The notes beneath the pieces are model-generated. The model had not been told where the DNA came from and ran no database searches. It saw nothing but the letters and a program-made list of their open reading frames with translations. Source: Zancudomyces culisetae (lineage: Eukaryota > Kickxellomycota > Harpellomycetes > Harpellales > Legeriomycetaceae). From it: a stretch of 64,000 bases of DNA. The stretch lies in NCBI GenBank assembly GCA_001969505.1, contig LSSK01000076.1, forward strand, positions 1 to 64,000. The letters are read 5' to 3'. The position numbers and the translations under genes were made by a program. Shown one piece after another: positions 54,295 to 64,000 of this stretch (the stretch's first letter is position 1; the number at the start of each line of letters is the position of its first letter).

Positions 54295-55701
54295 ATGCTC
54301 CAAAAAGGCAACCATACTGAGATACCCCAATCGCGGGAGAGTACACAAACTATTAGCACAGATGCAGAGGCTCACGAGCGAGCAAGCGACGAAATCAGAT
54401 CTCAGAATCTGTATGAGATGTGGTCCAGGACGAATTCGCTTGAAGAGGAGGACCAGCCTGAGATATCTTTTGAAGATGATTTAGTCAAATATGCAAAACC
54501 TCACGGATTAAAACATGTGATCCTCGTATCTATATTTTTGGTGGTATGTTTAATATCTTATGTGTGTCAGACATTCATCGTACAAAAACTTCAGAAAGAA
54601 GGAGACTATAAGTCACCCTACGTTGTACTATACATATCTCATTCATTTTGGCTACTCATATTGCCAATCCAATCTGCGATAGACCACATCAACTCAAACA
54701 AAAGTTTTGCGGAAATGTTAAAAATGTATAAAGATATCCTAGTCATAGGCTGTACAAAACTATACGTGGAGAATTTGAAAAGGTCCGGCAGTCCCGTCGG
54801 TGGCGATAATGTTGAATACAATGCGATAGTTTTGAGCGAGCACTTGGAAAGCGGAGCGCACATCCGGGACCGCGCAAGTGTTATGCACACAAAAAACCTA
54901 TTAGACGAGCGGGCTTTTGGTTATGCAAACCTGAAAAACGTGATGATCTACGTGGCAGGAGTGGCGCTTTGGCTCTCCTACCTCTTGAATGTTTCTTCAT
55001 ACTTGTGGTATACTGCGGTAAATTTCACCAGTTTGTCAAAGGTAACCGCATTATACAACACATCCTGCTTCTTTGCTTACCTGTTCAGCATATTTATACT
55101 AAACGAGCAAATAAGGCTTTCCAAAAACTTTGCTGTGTTTTTCAGTATACTGGGTGTATTAGCAATGACTCTGTTTGATACTAACGATGAAACCCCATCC
55201 AACTCTAAAGGCACCAATGAAGGAATTGGAGATATGATGAGTTTGGTTTGTGCGTGTGGCGTAGGTTTATACCAAGTCCTGTATTCCAAGTTTGCGAACC
55301 CCATTAACTTTCATTCCATATACTTTATAAACTTTGTTACATCGCTACTGGGAGTAGCCACACTTCTTCTCGGCTGGATTCCCATCCCGCTTTTGCATTT
55401 CTTAAATCTAGAACCCTTCACTCTTCCTACGGCACAACAGCTGAACTTTATACTAATTAATGCAGCTTTGGGAATAGCATATAATGCGTCATTTCTAATA
55501 CTTTTGAGCCTAACCTCACCGTTGTTTGCCGCTGTTAGTGTTTTGCTAACCATTCCTATTGTCTCAATACTAGACATGGTTTTTATTACACATGCTCTAT
55601 CTGTTACCCTGATCGCGGGATGTTTTTTAATATGCTGCGGATTTGCATTGCTAGCATATTCACAATACCATGAGATGCGTATAGCTCGCACTCCTCACTA
55701 A
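54295..55701 (+). CDS. Drug/metabolite-superfamily transporter (SLC35F/EamA-like)
   Basis: Single exon of 468 aa. The first 70 residues are polar and acidic (cytosolic). About ten membrane helices follow in two EamA-like halves. The first half has HVILVSIFLVVCLISYVCQTF, and a hydrophilic loop of about 90 residues interrupts it. The second half opens with NVSSYLWYTAVNFTSLSKVTALYNTS, a stretch typical of fungal vacuolar SLC35F members (yeast YML018C type). FAVFFSILGVLAM and GIAYNASFLILLSLTSP follow. The substrate is unknown for this subfamily. An alternative placement is among nucleotide-sugar transporters, but the TSLSKVTALYNTS pattern fits SLC35F better. The polar loop insertion is unusually long. 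Confidence 0.82.
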   Translation: MLQKGNHTEIPQSRESTQTISTDAEAHERASDEIRSQNLYEMWSRTNSLEEEDQPEISFEDDLVKYAKPHGLKHVILVSIFLVVCLISYVCQTFIVQKLQKEGDYKSPYVVLYISHSFWLLILPIQSAIDHINSNKSFAEMLKMYKDILVIGCTKLYVENLKRSGSPVGGDNVEYNAIVLSEHLESGAHIRDRASVMHTKNLLDERAFGYANLKNVMIYVAGVALWLSYLLNVSSYLWYTAVNFTSLSKVTALYNTSCFFAYLFSIFILNEQIRLSKNFAVFFSILGVLAMTLFDTNDETPSNSKGTNEGIGDMMSLVCACGVGLYQVLYSKFANPINFHSIYFINFVTSLLGVATLLLGWIPIPLLHFLNLEPFTLPTAQQLNFILINAALGIAYNASFLILLSLTSPLFAAVSVLLTIPIVSILDMVFITHALSVTLIAGCFLICCGFALLAYSQYHEMRIARTPH

Positions 55702-56294
55702 TCTAGAATGCTGTGTGTTGGCTAATATTTTTTCTTTTCTGTTTTGTTCTAGTTAGGTCAAGTACCCTGTAAACCTGTTTGTATTATTATTATTATATTC
55801 AGCAATAAAGCTTTTTAACAGCCCAGAAAAGATGTTACATTTGATGGTATTATAATGATTAAAGATTGTATACTTTAGAGCCTAATGTTTTTTCACAAAA
55901 GGCGTAATGTAAATAAAGCGCTAATAAAACAAAAATTAATATACTTTTCTAAATGCAAGCAGATGTATGTATATAATTGCATTTAAATTAATATGTTAGA
56001 AACACAAGTGTGCTGCAAATTATGCACCACTTGTGCAACAACAGCTTATCAGTTAATTACTTTAAGGGTAAGCCTGTGGATTCAATGAGTACCATTAAAA
56101 GCCCATCACTTTAGAGTAATTGTAGTTAGTGGAAATAAACGTATAAATACTCACTGTTTTGTATTGATACTTCTACATTATCAACACATCTTACTTTAGT
56201 TTATTAAAAGAAATATACCTTTAAACATCAAAAGCAAAGCTGAAGGGTTTTCCCAATAGAAAGATTCGTATTTTTGGCACAAAAACAAATTAAA
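55702..56294. other. Intergenic, 0.6 kb
   Basis: AT-rich. Carries AATAAAG at about 55803 (possible polyadenylation of the transporter gene) and TATAAATA at 56142-56149, about 150 bp before the next start codon. Confidence 0.5.
56142..56149 (+). promoter_or_regulatory. Putative TATA box of the secreted-protein gene
   Basis: TATAAATA, 153 bp upstream of the ATG at 56295. The sequence is a good TATA match, but the background is AT-rich, so support is moderate. Confidence 0.4.
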
Positions 56295-57224
56295 ATGGTT
56301 TGCGGTAACAAAATCAAGGTTTTTGCTTCTATGGCACTGTGGACATCCCTTGTACTTCCTCAAGGTGTTCAGGTAGATCAAGCTGTTGTTCTAGAACCAA
56401 ATGTCAATGTCAACAGACAAGGTGTATCTGCTTCTAACGACACCCACTATGTTAGTAACTCTTCAACAACCGATCAACAGCCCATTCAATCTTCCGCAAA
56501 GATAAAATACATCAAGAGTGGCCAAGAAACAGGTAACAGCACCTCAGCTTCTGTTCCCCCAAACACTGATACCTACCAAGAATCAACGAATAACACTTCA
56601 TACACCTATCCAACAAACTCTGGGTCATACACCATTGGGAATATACATCGCGTTTACATCAATACGGGTGCTGCATCATCAGTAAATGCAACCCAAATGA
56701 CAAATGGTACAATGTATGGTACATACGAGTATACAATAGCCGAACAAGCAGAAGTTGCTCCCGAAAACAAAACGTCTACCCCCACACCACCATCAAACAC
56801 TACATTGGAAATCGTAGCTCAAAATCCTATTAGTGAGCAAGTTTATTCCTATCCTCAATACCCTGCTGATGGTCAAGGTAATGTGATTCATTTGAACTCA
56901 ACCAACCAAGGGCTGCTGAATAACTTGTTTACTAATGCCAATGGACCAATGACCGTTGTGGTCGACAAAACAAAAATCAACGAATCCACAGACAATAACG
57001 GAAGACCCATTATCAATACAAACTATGATATCGTTTTGATTACATATAACCCTAATGGCACAATAGCCACTGCTAGCGTACCACAAAGTTATAATTCAAC
57101 ATCTAGTGAAGAGCAGGAAAGTGGTATCCAAGTGAACAATACTAATGTGCAGTCAGTCTATCCGGTAGCGAATCTGGAAGCTGCGAGTGAACAGGATATC
57201 CCAACTGTTAATACACTTGCTTAA
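56295..57224 (+). CDS. Small secreted Asn/Thr/Ser-rich glycoprotein
   Basis: 309 aa from the ATG at 56295, which gives a signal peptide (MVCGNKIKVFASMALWTSLVL) with probable cleavage soon after. The mature part has essentially no Cys and is rich in Asn, Thr, Ser, Gln and Pro. It contains many N-glycosylation sequons (for example SNSST, NNTSY, NATQM, NGTMY, ENKTS). A central stretch (NLFTNANGPMTVVVDKTKI then IVLITYNPNGTIATASVP) looks like beta strands and may fold. No membrane anchor or GPI signal is visible at the C-terminus (VNTLA). No family recognised. A cell-wall or secreted surface role is inferred. Codon use is like neighbouring genes. Confidence 0.75.
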   Translation: MVCGNKIKVFASMALWTSLVLPQGVQVDQAVVLEPNVNVNRQGVSASNDTHYVSNSSTTDQQPIQSSAKIKYIKSGQETGNSTSASVPPNTDTYQESTNNTSYTYPTNSGSYTIGNIHRVYINTGAASSVNATQMTNGTMYGTYEYTIAEQAEVAPENKTSTPTPPSNTTLEIVAQNPISEQVYSYPQYPADGQGNVIHLNSTNQGLLNNLFTNANGPMTVVVDKTKINESTDNNGRPIINTNYDIVLITYNPNGTIATASVPQSYNSTSSEEQESGIQVNNTNVQSVYPVANLEAASEQDIPTVNTLA

Positions 57225-58202
57225 CCACAAATTTTTGCGTAAATATTAGCTGTTGCTTTCCTTATAAAAGTCGATAGCTTAAATTTTTATTAAACTTTTC
57301 TTTGTTAAAAATGGTTGTAGTGCCAGTTGGCAATACTAATAAAAATAGCAAAAAGCTTAAAAGTGATCTATTAAAACAGGCGTGGATGGTGTCTATAATT
57401 GATAGACGGTATATTGTGAGCAATAACAATTAGAATATACATGCACCCAATTCTTCATTGCTCAAACATAAAAAAGCTTTGTTCGCGAGCTCCGGTCAGC
57501 TAGAAGTAGTTTGCCCTGGGTATGTAAACTGATACATAGCTTGGTTATTATGAGAAGTTCAGTTATTAGCTGCCAATAGTCATACAGAACAGGGATGGAG
57601 GTTCAGATGATAAAATGTACATTCCCATGGCCTTTTACCTTATGTTCATGTGGAGTCCAAAGATATTCCGAAAAAACTGCAATTAGAAGCTAGAGATATC
57701 GAAACTATCACAGGATCGACTATGTTAAAATGTCTAGGGGCAGCTGCTGACAGCTTGGCGTGGAAAAATATTTTCAGGCCAAATACATTGTTAAGGCTGA
57801 AACCAATATGGTAACAAATCAAGGAAAAGTGATCCACTTGAAACAATAGATAAGAGCACGCTTATTATTACGTAACACTCTGGTCTGAGCAAAGCAAACT
57901 AAAACAAGAAAATTTTCACAGTTTGGTCTACGGATTTTCATTCTGGGAAACTTATTGCCATGTATTTAGTAGTTAACCACAAAACCCTGACCTTGGTAAA
58001 TCCTGTACTAAACTTTATATGAAAAGGGGTGAGTGACAAACCATTACCTCTTTCTTTTAATAATAATACTATTATTATTTTGGTATACTAGGCAATACAT
58101 GTCTTTTTTTTGCGAAAAATACGACAGTAGGCTTTGAATTTGGATATAAAGAGGTAAAGAAATCGGACCACTGGTTTAGCTAACTATACTTTTCAATTCA
58201 AA
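57225..58202. other. Intergenic, 1 kb
   Basis: AT-rich. A plus-strand open frame at about 57613-57811 has rather coding-like composition (KKLQLEARDIETITGST) but no upstream ATG, no splice context and no known family. A GATATAAAG element at 58143, 60 bp before the next start codon, could be the TATA box of the synthetase gene. Confidence 0.4.
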
Positions 58203-60354
58203 ATGTCCCACGAATCCGAAAAAACAGCAAACAATGAAACCAAGGTGATGTGGAAACCTTCACCAGAGAGGATAGCAGCTTCGAAGTTCAATCAATTCAA
58301 GGAATTTGTCAACGAAAAATACCAGTACAATATAGGTATGTTTGTGTAGAGATACCCTATTGGTTTGTATATAACCAAATTCTGTATGTAAAATAGGAGA
58401 TTACTGGCAAATGTACCAATGGTCGATCACCAAGATAGAAGAGTTTTGGGCAACTGTGTACGAATTTTCTAACATCATTACAAAATCGCAATATGAAGTG
58501 GTTTTGGAAAAGGACGTAAAAATGGAAGACGTTCCCCGGTGGTTTGTTGGTTCTACACTAAACTACTCAGAAAACATACTACAAAAGATGAGGCACTGTG
58601 AAAAGGTTGCTATATATGTGAGAGGTGAACAAGAACACCTCGATCTGAAATATAAAGACCTATACAGAATGGTCAAGAAAGTAAGCAGCACTTATAGAGA
58701 GATTGGAATCCAAAAAGGGGACCGAATAGCTGCTTTTGTAACCAATGGCGTAGAAGCAGTGGTTGCGATGTTGGCAGCGGCTACTATCGGAGCAGTCTGG
58801 TCGAGCTGCTCGACGGACTTTGGCCTTGGTGCTGTTGTTGATCGTATGTCACAGATACAACCCAAGTTGATGCTTTTTTCATGTACGTCGATATACAATG
58901 GCAAAAGATTTGATCACCGGGAAAAAATTGGCGAGATTCTCAGGGAAATCGGTAGTATTGAAACAGTTATAAGTATTTCTGAAAAGCTTACTGATGTCTC
59001 AGACAAAAGAGTACTGAACTGGAGCGATATAATCGATGGATACGAGCAAGATGATGGAGATATATATTTTGAACCAGTGAGCTTTGACTGGCCTTTGGTG
59101 ATTCTGTTTTCTTCAGGAACTACAGGTAAACCAAAATGTCTCGTTCATGCAACTGGGGGTGTACTTCTCCAGCATAAAAAAGAAATGGAACTTATATTGG
59201 ACTTTAAGGATTCAGACATTCTATTTTACTATACAACAACTGGATGGATGATGTGGAATTGGCTGGTCAGTGGATTGTTGGTAGGGATGAGTATAGTGGT
59301 ATATGAAGGTACGCCACTAGGGCCTACGCCAAGTGTGTTGTGGGATTTAATTGAGAATCTAAATGTTTCGGTATTCGGAACCAGTGCTAAATATCTGCAA
59401 TATTTGGAGGACGTGGATTACAAACCAAACACCACCCACCGCTTCGAGGCTCTTAAAACAATACTTTCTACCGCTTCGCCCCTGAAGCCAAATAGTTTTG
59501 AATTTGTATACGCAAACATCAAAACCGACCTTTTCCTTGGGAGTATCTCTGGTGGAACGGATATTGTCTCTTTGTTTGTGGCTGGCTGCTCAGTTCTTCC
59601 CGTTTATAAGGGCGAAATTACGTGTAGATGTCTCGGAATGGCTGTCGAATCCTGGGATGAATATGAAAAACCTGTTTTCGATGTTCCTGGAGATCTAGTT
59701 TGTACAAAGCCTTTCCCGGTAATGCCTGTCTATTTTTACAATGATCCCGATAAAACCAAATACAAAGCATCTTATTTTTCTAAATTCCAAGGAGTGTGGT
59801 GCCAGGGCGACTTTGTAAGAATCAATAGCACAACGCAGGGGTTGTTTATGTTGGGTCGTTCCGATGGAACGCTCAACCCTAATGGTGTTAGGTTTGGTTC
59901 TTCTGAAATATATAATTGTGTAGAAGGTATCGGCGGGATCCAGGATTCTTTATGCGTGGGTCAACTCATTGATCAAAACGAAAGAGTAATTCTGTTTGTA
60001 AAGTTGAAGGTCGCGTCAAAGCCAGCCTCCTTTTATGATCACGAGCTTGACCCCTCACTTAAATCCCAGATAGTTTCTAAAATTCGTGCCACTCTATCAC
60101 CAAGACACGTTCCGGCAAAGATCCTGTTGGTGGATTCCATTCCCTACACAAACAACGGGAAAAAAATCGAAGTCGCTGTGAAAGCAATTTTGAATCAACT
60201 CTATGTAGCCGCTTCTAAATCTGGTAAGACAGACTCCAAAGAAAAGCTGGCGTATGCGTCGCAGAATGTTGTGATAGATCACAAGGTAATTGTCTCTGTC
60301 GCAGAAAAGGAGTCTATCACCCAGTTTTTGAAAATTCATCAACTGGTTGAGTGA
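58203..60354 (+). CDS. AACS: Acetoacetyl-CoA synthetase
   Basis: Two exons, 58203-58335 and 58397-60354, give 696 aa. The 61-bp intron is GTATGT...AATAG, phase 1. The N-terminus MWKPSPERIAASKFNQF is specific to acetoacetyl-CoA synthetases, and GDYWQMYQWSI continues directly after the junction. The AMP-binding core has ILFSSGTTGKPKCLVHATGG (P-loop), YTTTGWMMWNWLVSG, FLGSISGGTDI and the hinge region FMLGRSDGTLNPNGVRFG. The catalytic Lys of the C-terminal domain lies in TNNGKKIEVAVK. The enzyme turns acetoacetate, CoA and ATP into acetoacetyl-CoA in the cytosol. Length fits the family. It lies 1.8 kb upstream of the phenylalanine hydroxylase gene on the same strand. Tyrosine breakdown makes acetoacetate, so the two may serve one pathway. 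Confidence 0.94.
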
Positions 60355-62127
60355 TATCCATTCTATAATTTACGCCGTCTCGCTTTCTGTTTTACAAATT
60401 TCTAGTTTTCTTTTTTTTTTTTTGCATATCACCCCATTAGCACGCATTTCAAGCTTGCACTTAAACATATTTTTGTTTTTATTATACTAAATTCAATCTG
60501 TGAAATATACATAAGGACATTTTAAACATGAACCAGGACAGAAAAATGTCATAATTGTTGATTAAGAAGGTTTAGTGGCAATTAATATCAGGCGAATCCC
60601 AGGTTAACACTCGTGATACGTGGTGGTGTGTATCATTATTAATGCGTTGCACCACGCGACTACTGTTGAGCATAAACGGCGGCTCTTTTTTTGTTAACTC
60701 GCTGTACATGCCTATGCTTTATTGCTCCAGTTATGTTTTCTTGATAAGAAAACCATAGAAAAGACAGCCTTGGTGTGTAATTACCACATGTGCTTATTCT
60801 AATTTAAACACTTGGTCCTACTGCTCTTCAAGAACACAGTGTACCTTGTTGTTTATGAAACAAGTTGTAAATGTATATTTAGGATTTTTATTAGCCTGAT
60901 ATTTATATCTGTATTTAGACATTTTGATTAGATAGAAAGCTAGCTTCCAGCAAGTACCCATTTCCTCAATGTTCATTCTATCCTTATCAAAAAAGACCAT
61001 CGCTGCTTAATCATAAATTACTCGTATACATTTTGAACCATCAAACTAGCATTGATTGCTAAATCCCCATTATCTTCTTGTCTTCTTCCCCTTTCCCCCA
61101 TGTGGTCATCCCCCCTTCCCACCTATGTGTAGATCGTACATTCAAACAGATTTATAAAAACTAAACTAAAGTGTAGTTTCAGATAGGATGGGATGGGTTG
61201 GGATGGAATATCAAACCAGGGGTAACTACGAAAATGCATCAATTTTCATATTTACACGTCTAGTCATCTACCGACTCCTATGAATCAATCCTTCTTGAAA
61301 CTCGCGAACAGGAAAATGTCAAGTAGATGATATTTTTAGGTCAATGCTCAAACTCCATTTTGTGTGGGATGGAATTGGCGTGGGAAAAAACAATTTCACA
61401 AAACGAAAATTGTTTCTGTGTGTGTTTTTTAGTTACCGACGATTTCATAATGAAAGTCAGAGGGGGGGAACGAAAGGGCCGGGAAAAGCGAGCTTGAGGT
61501 GTTGTAGCAATTAGATGCGGGCTGGTTGTGATGCTTATTGAGCTTGTTGGTCGATTTTTGATTTTATGCTTGTGTTACATATTTTTCCCGCATTTTATAT
61601 CAGATTTTATTGATCGCGTGACCGAATGACTAAAAGCCTGCTATTACCAGCAAATCAGATACAAAAATTTCACAATATCTGTCCAGGGCTGATTGTATTT
61701 GTTGCATAACAAGAACCGCAAATAAATAAAATTATGGGGAAACATGACAAGGAGATAATGGGGCATTAGCAATCAAGACAAGTTTGATGGCTCAAAATGT
61801 TGCATGGGAGGTGGGTGGGAAAATGAAATAGTTTCTCAGTTTTACCAAGGCCCAATAGACTCGAGCTCTGAATATTCCATCCATACTCTTGTTTTTGTTT
61901 TTGTTATTTGAACTGGATCCCAAAAATTAAAAATGACAAGTTTGTAAACTGCCAGCATAAAAGAAAATTAGCAAACAAATAAAAGCGGCGAGCATGAGTT
62001 TATAAATAGGACAAAGAGTCGCCAGAACATTAATCAAATAAAGCAGTAAAGCGATAAGTATATCCAAAATAAACGCATGTCCAGCAAGTAAACAGTTAGT
62101 ATAAAGCATACGGAACAAAGAGAAGCT
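60355..62127. other. 1.8-kb gene-poor region
   Basis: Between the acetoacetyl-CoA synthetase and phenylalanine hydroxylase genes. Mixed AT-rich sequence, a C-rich tract (about 61085-61125) and G-rich tracts near 61185 and 61461. No coding frame supported. The right end carries the TATA element listed separately. Confidence 0.45.
62001..62009 (+). promoter_or_regulatory. Putative TATA box of the phenylalanine hydroxylase gene
   Basis: TATAAATAG, a full consensus match, 127 bp upstream of the ATG at 62128. The distance from TATA to ATG equals that of the FHA gene (46839 to 46973, 134 bp) within a few bases. Confidence 0.5.
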
Positions 62128-63746
62128 ATGTACACTGAGGTTAATGGACTAGAATTCAAAAACGAGAGCAGAACGCTCTTCTTCTCTATAACAGATAAAG
62201 TTGGTGGGTTGGACGAGTGTCTTAAAGCACTCAAAGGGGCGAACATCTCACTTACTAGAATAGAGTCAAGACCGAGTAAAACCACAGCTCTTGGATACGA
62301 CTTTTTTGTAGATTTGAGTGTGAAAAATAAAGACAGCGAAGCACCCGAAGACGGGGACGAAATGAAGATAAGGGAGGCGGTAGAAAACCTCAAAAAAATT
62401 AGCATAGTTGACCAAGTACATCTTGTTGGAAAGACAGTGGCAGGTGTAGAAGAAGAGATGCCATGGTTCCCAAGGAAAATGATTGATTTGGATACCTTTG
62501 CGGAAAAGGTGCTAGAGATGGGAGAAGAATTGTGTAAGAATTTATTTATTGCCTTTAGCGGTATTTGTTTGTTTGTATATTTATGTCTTGGTGCTATAAA
62601 AACATATTCTACGAGAAAAAAAATGAAGGGGGATGGAAGGGGAGAAATAGGAAGAGAAAGGAGGAGGAACGCAGATATAGCTCAGACCCCATGATTATAT
62701 TTACTTGTAGCCTCTGACCATCCAGGTGCCAACGATCCGGTTTATAGAAAGAGACGTATGGAAATAACAGCGCTAGCAAAAAAATACAAGAGGTAGGCCG
62801 AATATTTTCATTAATTCATTATGCATCTGAAATATGTTGTTTATACTAAACATTTGTACATACTCGCAAAAATCTACTACTGAAATACAACAGTGGTATG
62901 AAACTGCCGCATATTGAATACACGCAGGTTGAAAAAGATACCTGGAGGACAGTGTATACAGAGCTGAAAAGGCTGTACCAAACCCATGCCTGTAGTGAAC
63001 ACAGACACATATTTCCTTTGCTTGAAAAAAATTGTGGCTATGGGCCAGATAATATACCACAGATTGAAGACGTTTCAAACTTCCTGAAAGACTGTACTGG
63101 GTTTACACTTCGGCCTGTGATGGGACTGCTATCCTCAAGAGATTTTTTGAATGCATTTGCATTCAGGGTATTCCACTCGACACAGTATATAAGACACCAC
63201 TCAGACCCATTCTATACGCCTGAGCCAGACGTGTGTCATGAACTTCTCGGGCATGCGCCACTTCTTGCTGATCCAGACTTTGCCGAATTTTGTCAGGAAA
63301 TAGGGCTAGCATCCTTAGGTGCGAACGACGAGGAAATAAAAAAGTTGGCAACAATATTCTGGTTTACCATAGAGTTTGGGTTGTGCAAAGAGGGGGGGAA
63401 TGGTGAGATTAGAGCATATGGTGCAGGGCTACTATCAAGTGTGGGAGAGCTGCAGTATGCATTGAGTGAAAAGCCAAAGCTGCTTGAATTAGATCCAAAA
63501 ATCACATCAATTACAGAATATCCGATCACAAGCTATCAACCGACTTACTTTGTAGCAAACAGCTTTAAAGAGGCAACAATGCAGGTGAGGAAGTTTGCGG
63601 AAACAATGAGCAGGAAGTTTGAAGTCAGCTACAATGCCTATACACAGACCGTGGAGGTTCTGGATTCAAAGGAAAAAATCATGCGATTTGCAAATGAAAT
63701 CAAGGCCAATGTCCAGGTCTTGACCAACGCGATTTCCAAAGTATAA
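62128..63746 (+). CDS. PAH: Phenylalanine-4-hydroxylase (aromatic amino acid hydroxylase)
   Basis: Three exons: 62128-62533, 62711-62792 and 62894-63746, giving 446 aa, close to the 452 aa of animal PAH. The first 110 residues form an ACT-type regulatory domain ([20 protein letters not shown]). Exon 2 supplies [16 protein letters not shown], the conserved start of the catalytic domain. The catalytic part has TYTEL-type helices, [35 protein letters not shown] (two Fe-binding His) and [10 protein letters not shown] (the Glu ligand). [20 protein letters not shown] leads into the C-terminal tetramer helix. It converts Phe to Tyr with tetrahydrobiopterin and O2. The complete regulatory and tetramerisation parts suggest regulation as in animals. 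Tyrosine or tryptophan hydroxylase is less likely. This enzyme is rare in fungi. Confidence 0.93.
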
Positions 63747-63913
63747 AAGGAGATACCAACACGTTATTTACCCTTATGAATAATCAAAATGCTTTATTTA
63801 TTTCCCTTAAATTGTTTATGTGAGTACACAATAAGAATTTTCTTTTAATAGAAATGGTGCGTATATAAACAGATAAAATGACCAAGAAAATAAAAATAAT
63901 AATAATACAGTTT

Positions 63914-64000
63914 TTATTCTTGTTCCTGGCAGTTGACGGGTAAGAAAACGGGGGAAAGGACAGAGAGCAAGGGGTTGTTCAAAGCACCATTGAATCCAGA
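63914..64000 (-). CDS. C-terminal end of an unidentified gene (partial)
   Basis: On the minus strand a frame enters from the right edge and reads 28 codons (SGFNGALNNPLLSVLSPVFL...) to a TAA at 63916-63914. Composition is coding-like, but the stretch is short and no family can be named. Convergent with the phenylalanine hydroxylase gene. Confidence 0.3.
   Translation of the reverse strand, partial: SGFNGALNNPLLSVLSPVFLPVNCQEQE

Overview
The window is nuclear DNA of a eukaryote, most probably an early-diverging (zygomycete-grade) fungus. It is AT-rich. Many genes are split by short GT-AG introns of about 45-130 bp, whose exons join in frame into recognisable proteins. Fungal signs are a Pho80-type cyclin, a fungal-style sugar porter, a C2-WW-WW-WW-HECT ligase ending like Rsp5, and a Tos4-like FHA protein. 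The HP1 protein, the DCAF4- and WDR59-like proteins, the phenylalanine hydroxylase and the complex I genes argue against budding yeasts. A Kickxellomycotina-like (for example gut-fungus) origin is my guess and cannot be proved from the sequence. I saw no rRNA, tRNA, CRISPR array or transposon that I could support.

Layout. 0-8 kb: end of an unknown gene, a TatD/Scn1-type hydrolase, a twin CX9C protein, complex I subunit NDUFA6, a decayed cyclin fragment, a sugar transporter and an unknown multipass membrane protein. 9.8-19 kb: a Pho80-like cyclin, then a seven-exon WDR59/Mtc5 gene (SEA/GATOR2 complex, 1897 aa, with a 13-nt microexon), divergent from a compact six-exon HP1 gene. 19.6-26 kb: a small secreted cysteine-rich protein, phosphatidylserine synthase, a P-TEFb-type cyclin and NAD-isocitrate dehydrogenase subunit 1. 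28.7-35 kb: Rsp5/NEDD4-like ligase, convergent with the complex I assembly factor NDUFAF1, then the ribosome-assembly AAA ATPase Rix7/NVL. 35.6-41.5 kb: a 1960-aa secreted protein with three cysteine-rich repeats, a predicted Kex2 site and a giant Thr/Ser/Val/Ile stalk. 43.7-53 kb: Mtq2 methyltransferase (with a GC-AG intron), an FHA protein, mitochondrial pyruvate carrier MPC1, a DCAF4-like protein and a coiled-coil membrane protein. 54-64 kb: a drug/metabolite-superfamily transporter, a small secreted glycoprotein, acetoacetyl-CoA synthetase, phenylalanine hydroxylase, and the end of an unknown gene on the minus strand.

Functional threads. Mitochondrial energy genes are scattered through the window: NDUFA6, NDUFAF1, IDH1, MPC1 and the CX9C protein. 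Acetoacetyl-CoA synthetase and phenylalanine hydroxylase are adjacent and co-oriented. They could act at opposite ends of one route: Phe to Tyr, Tyr breakdown to acetoacetate, and acetoacetate to acetoacetyl-CoA.

The most novel signal is a pair of secreted paralogues at 19.6 and 35.6 kb. They share an unusual three-repeat cysteine pattern close to arthropod pacifastin protease-inhibitor domains. One is small and free, the other is joined to a giant mucin-like stalk. Gene models were built by hand from splice signals and reading-frame continuity. Exon ends are given so they can be checked.
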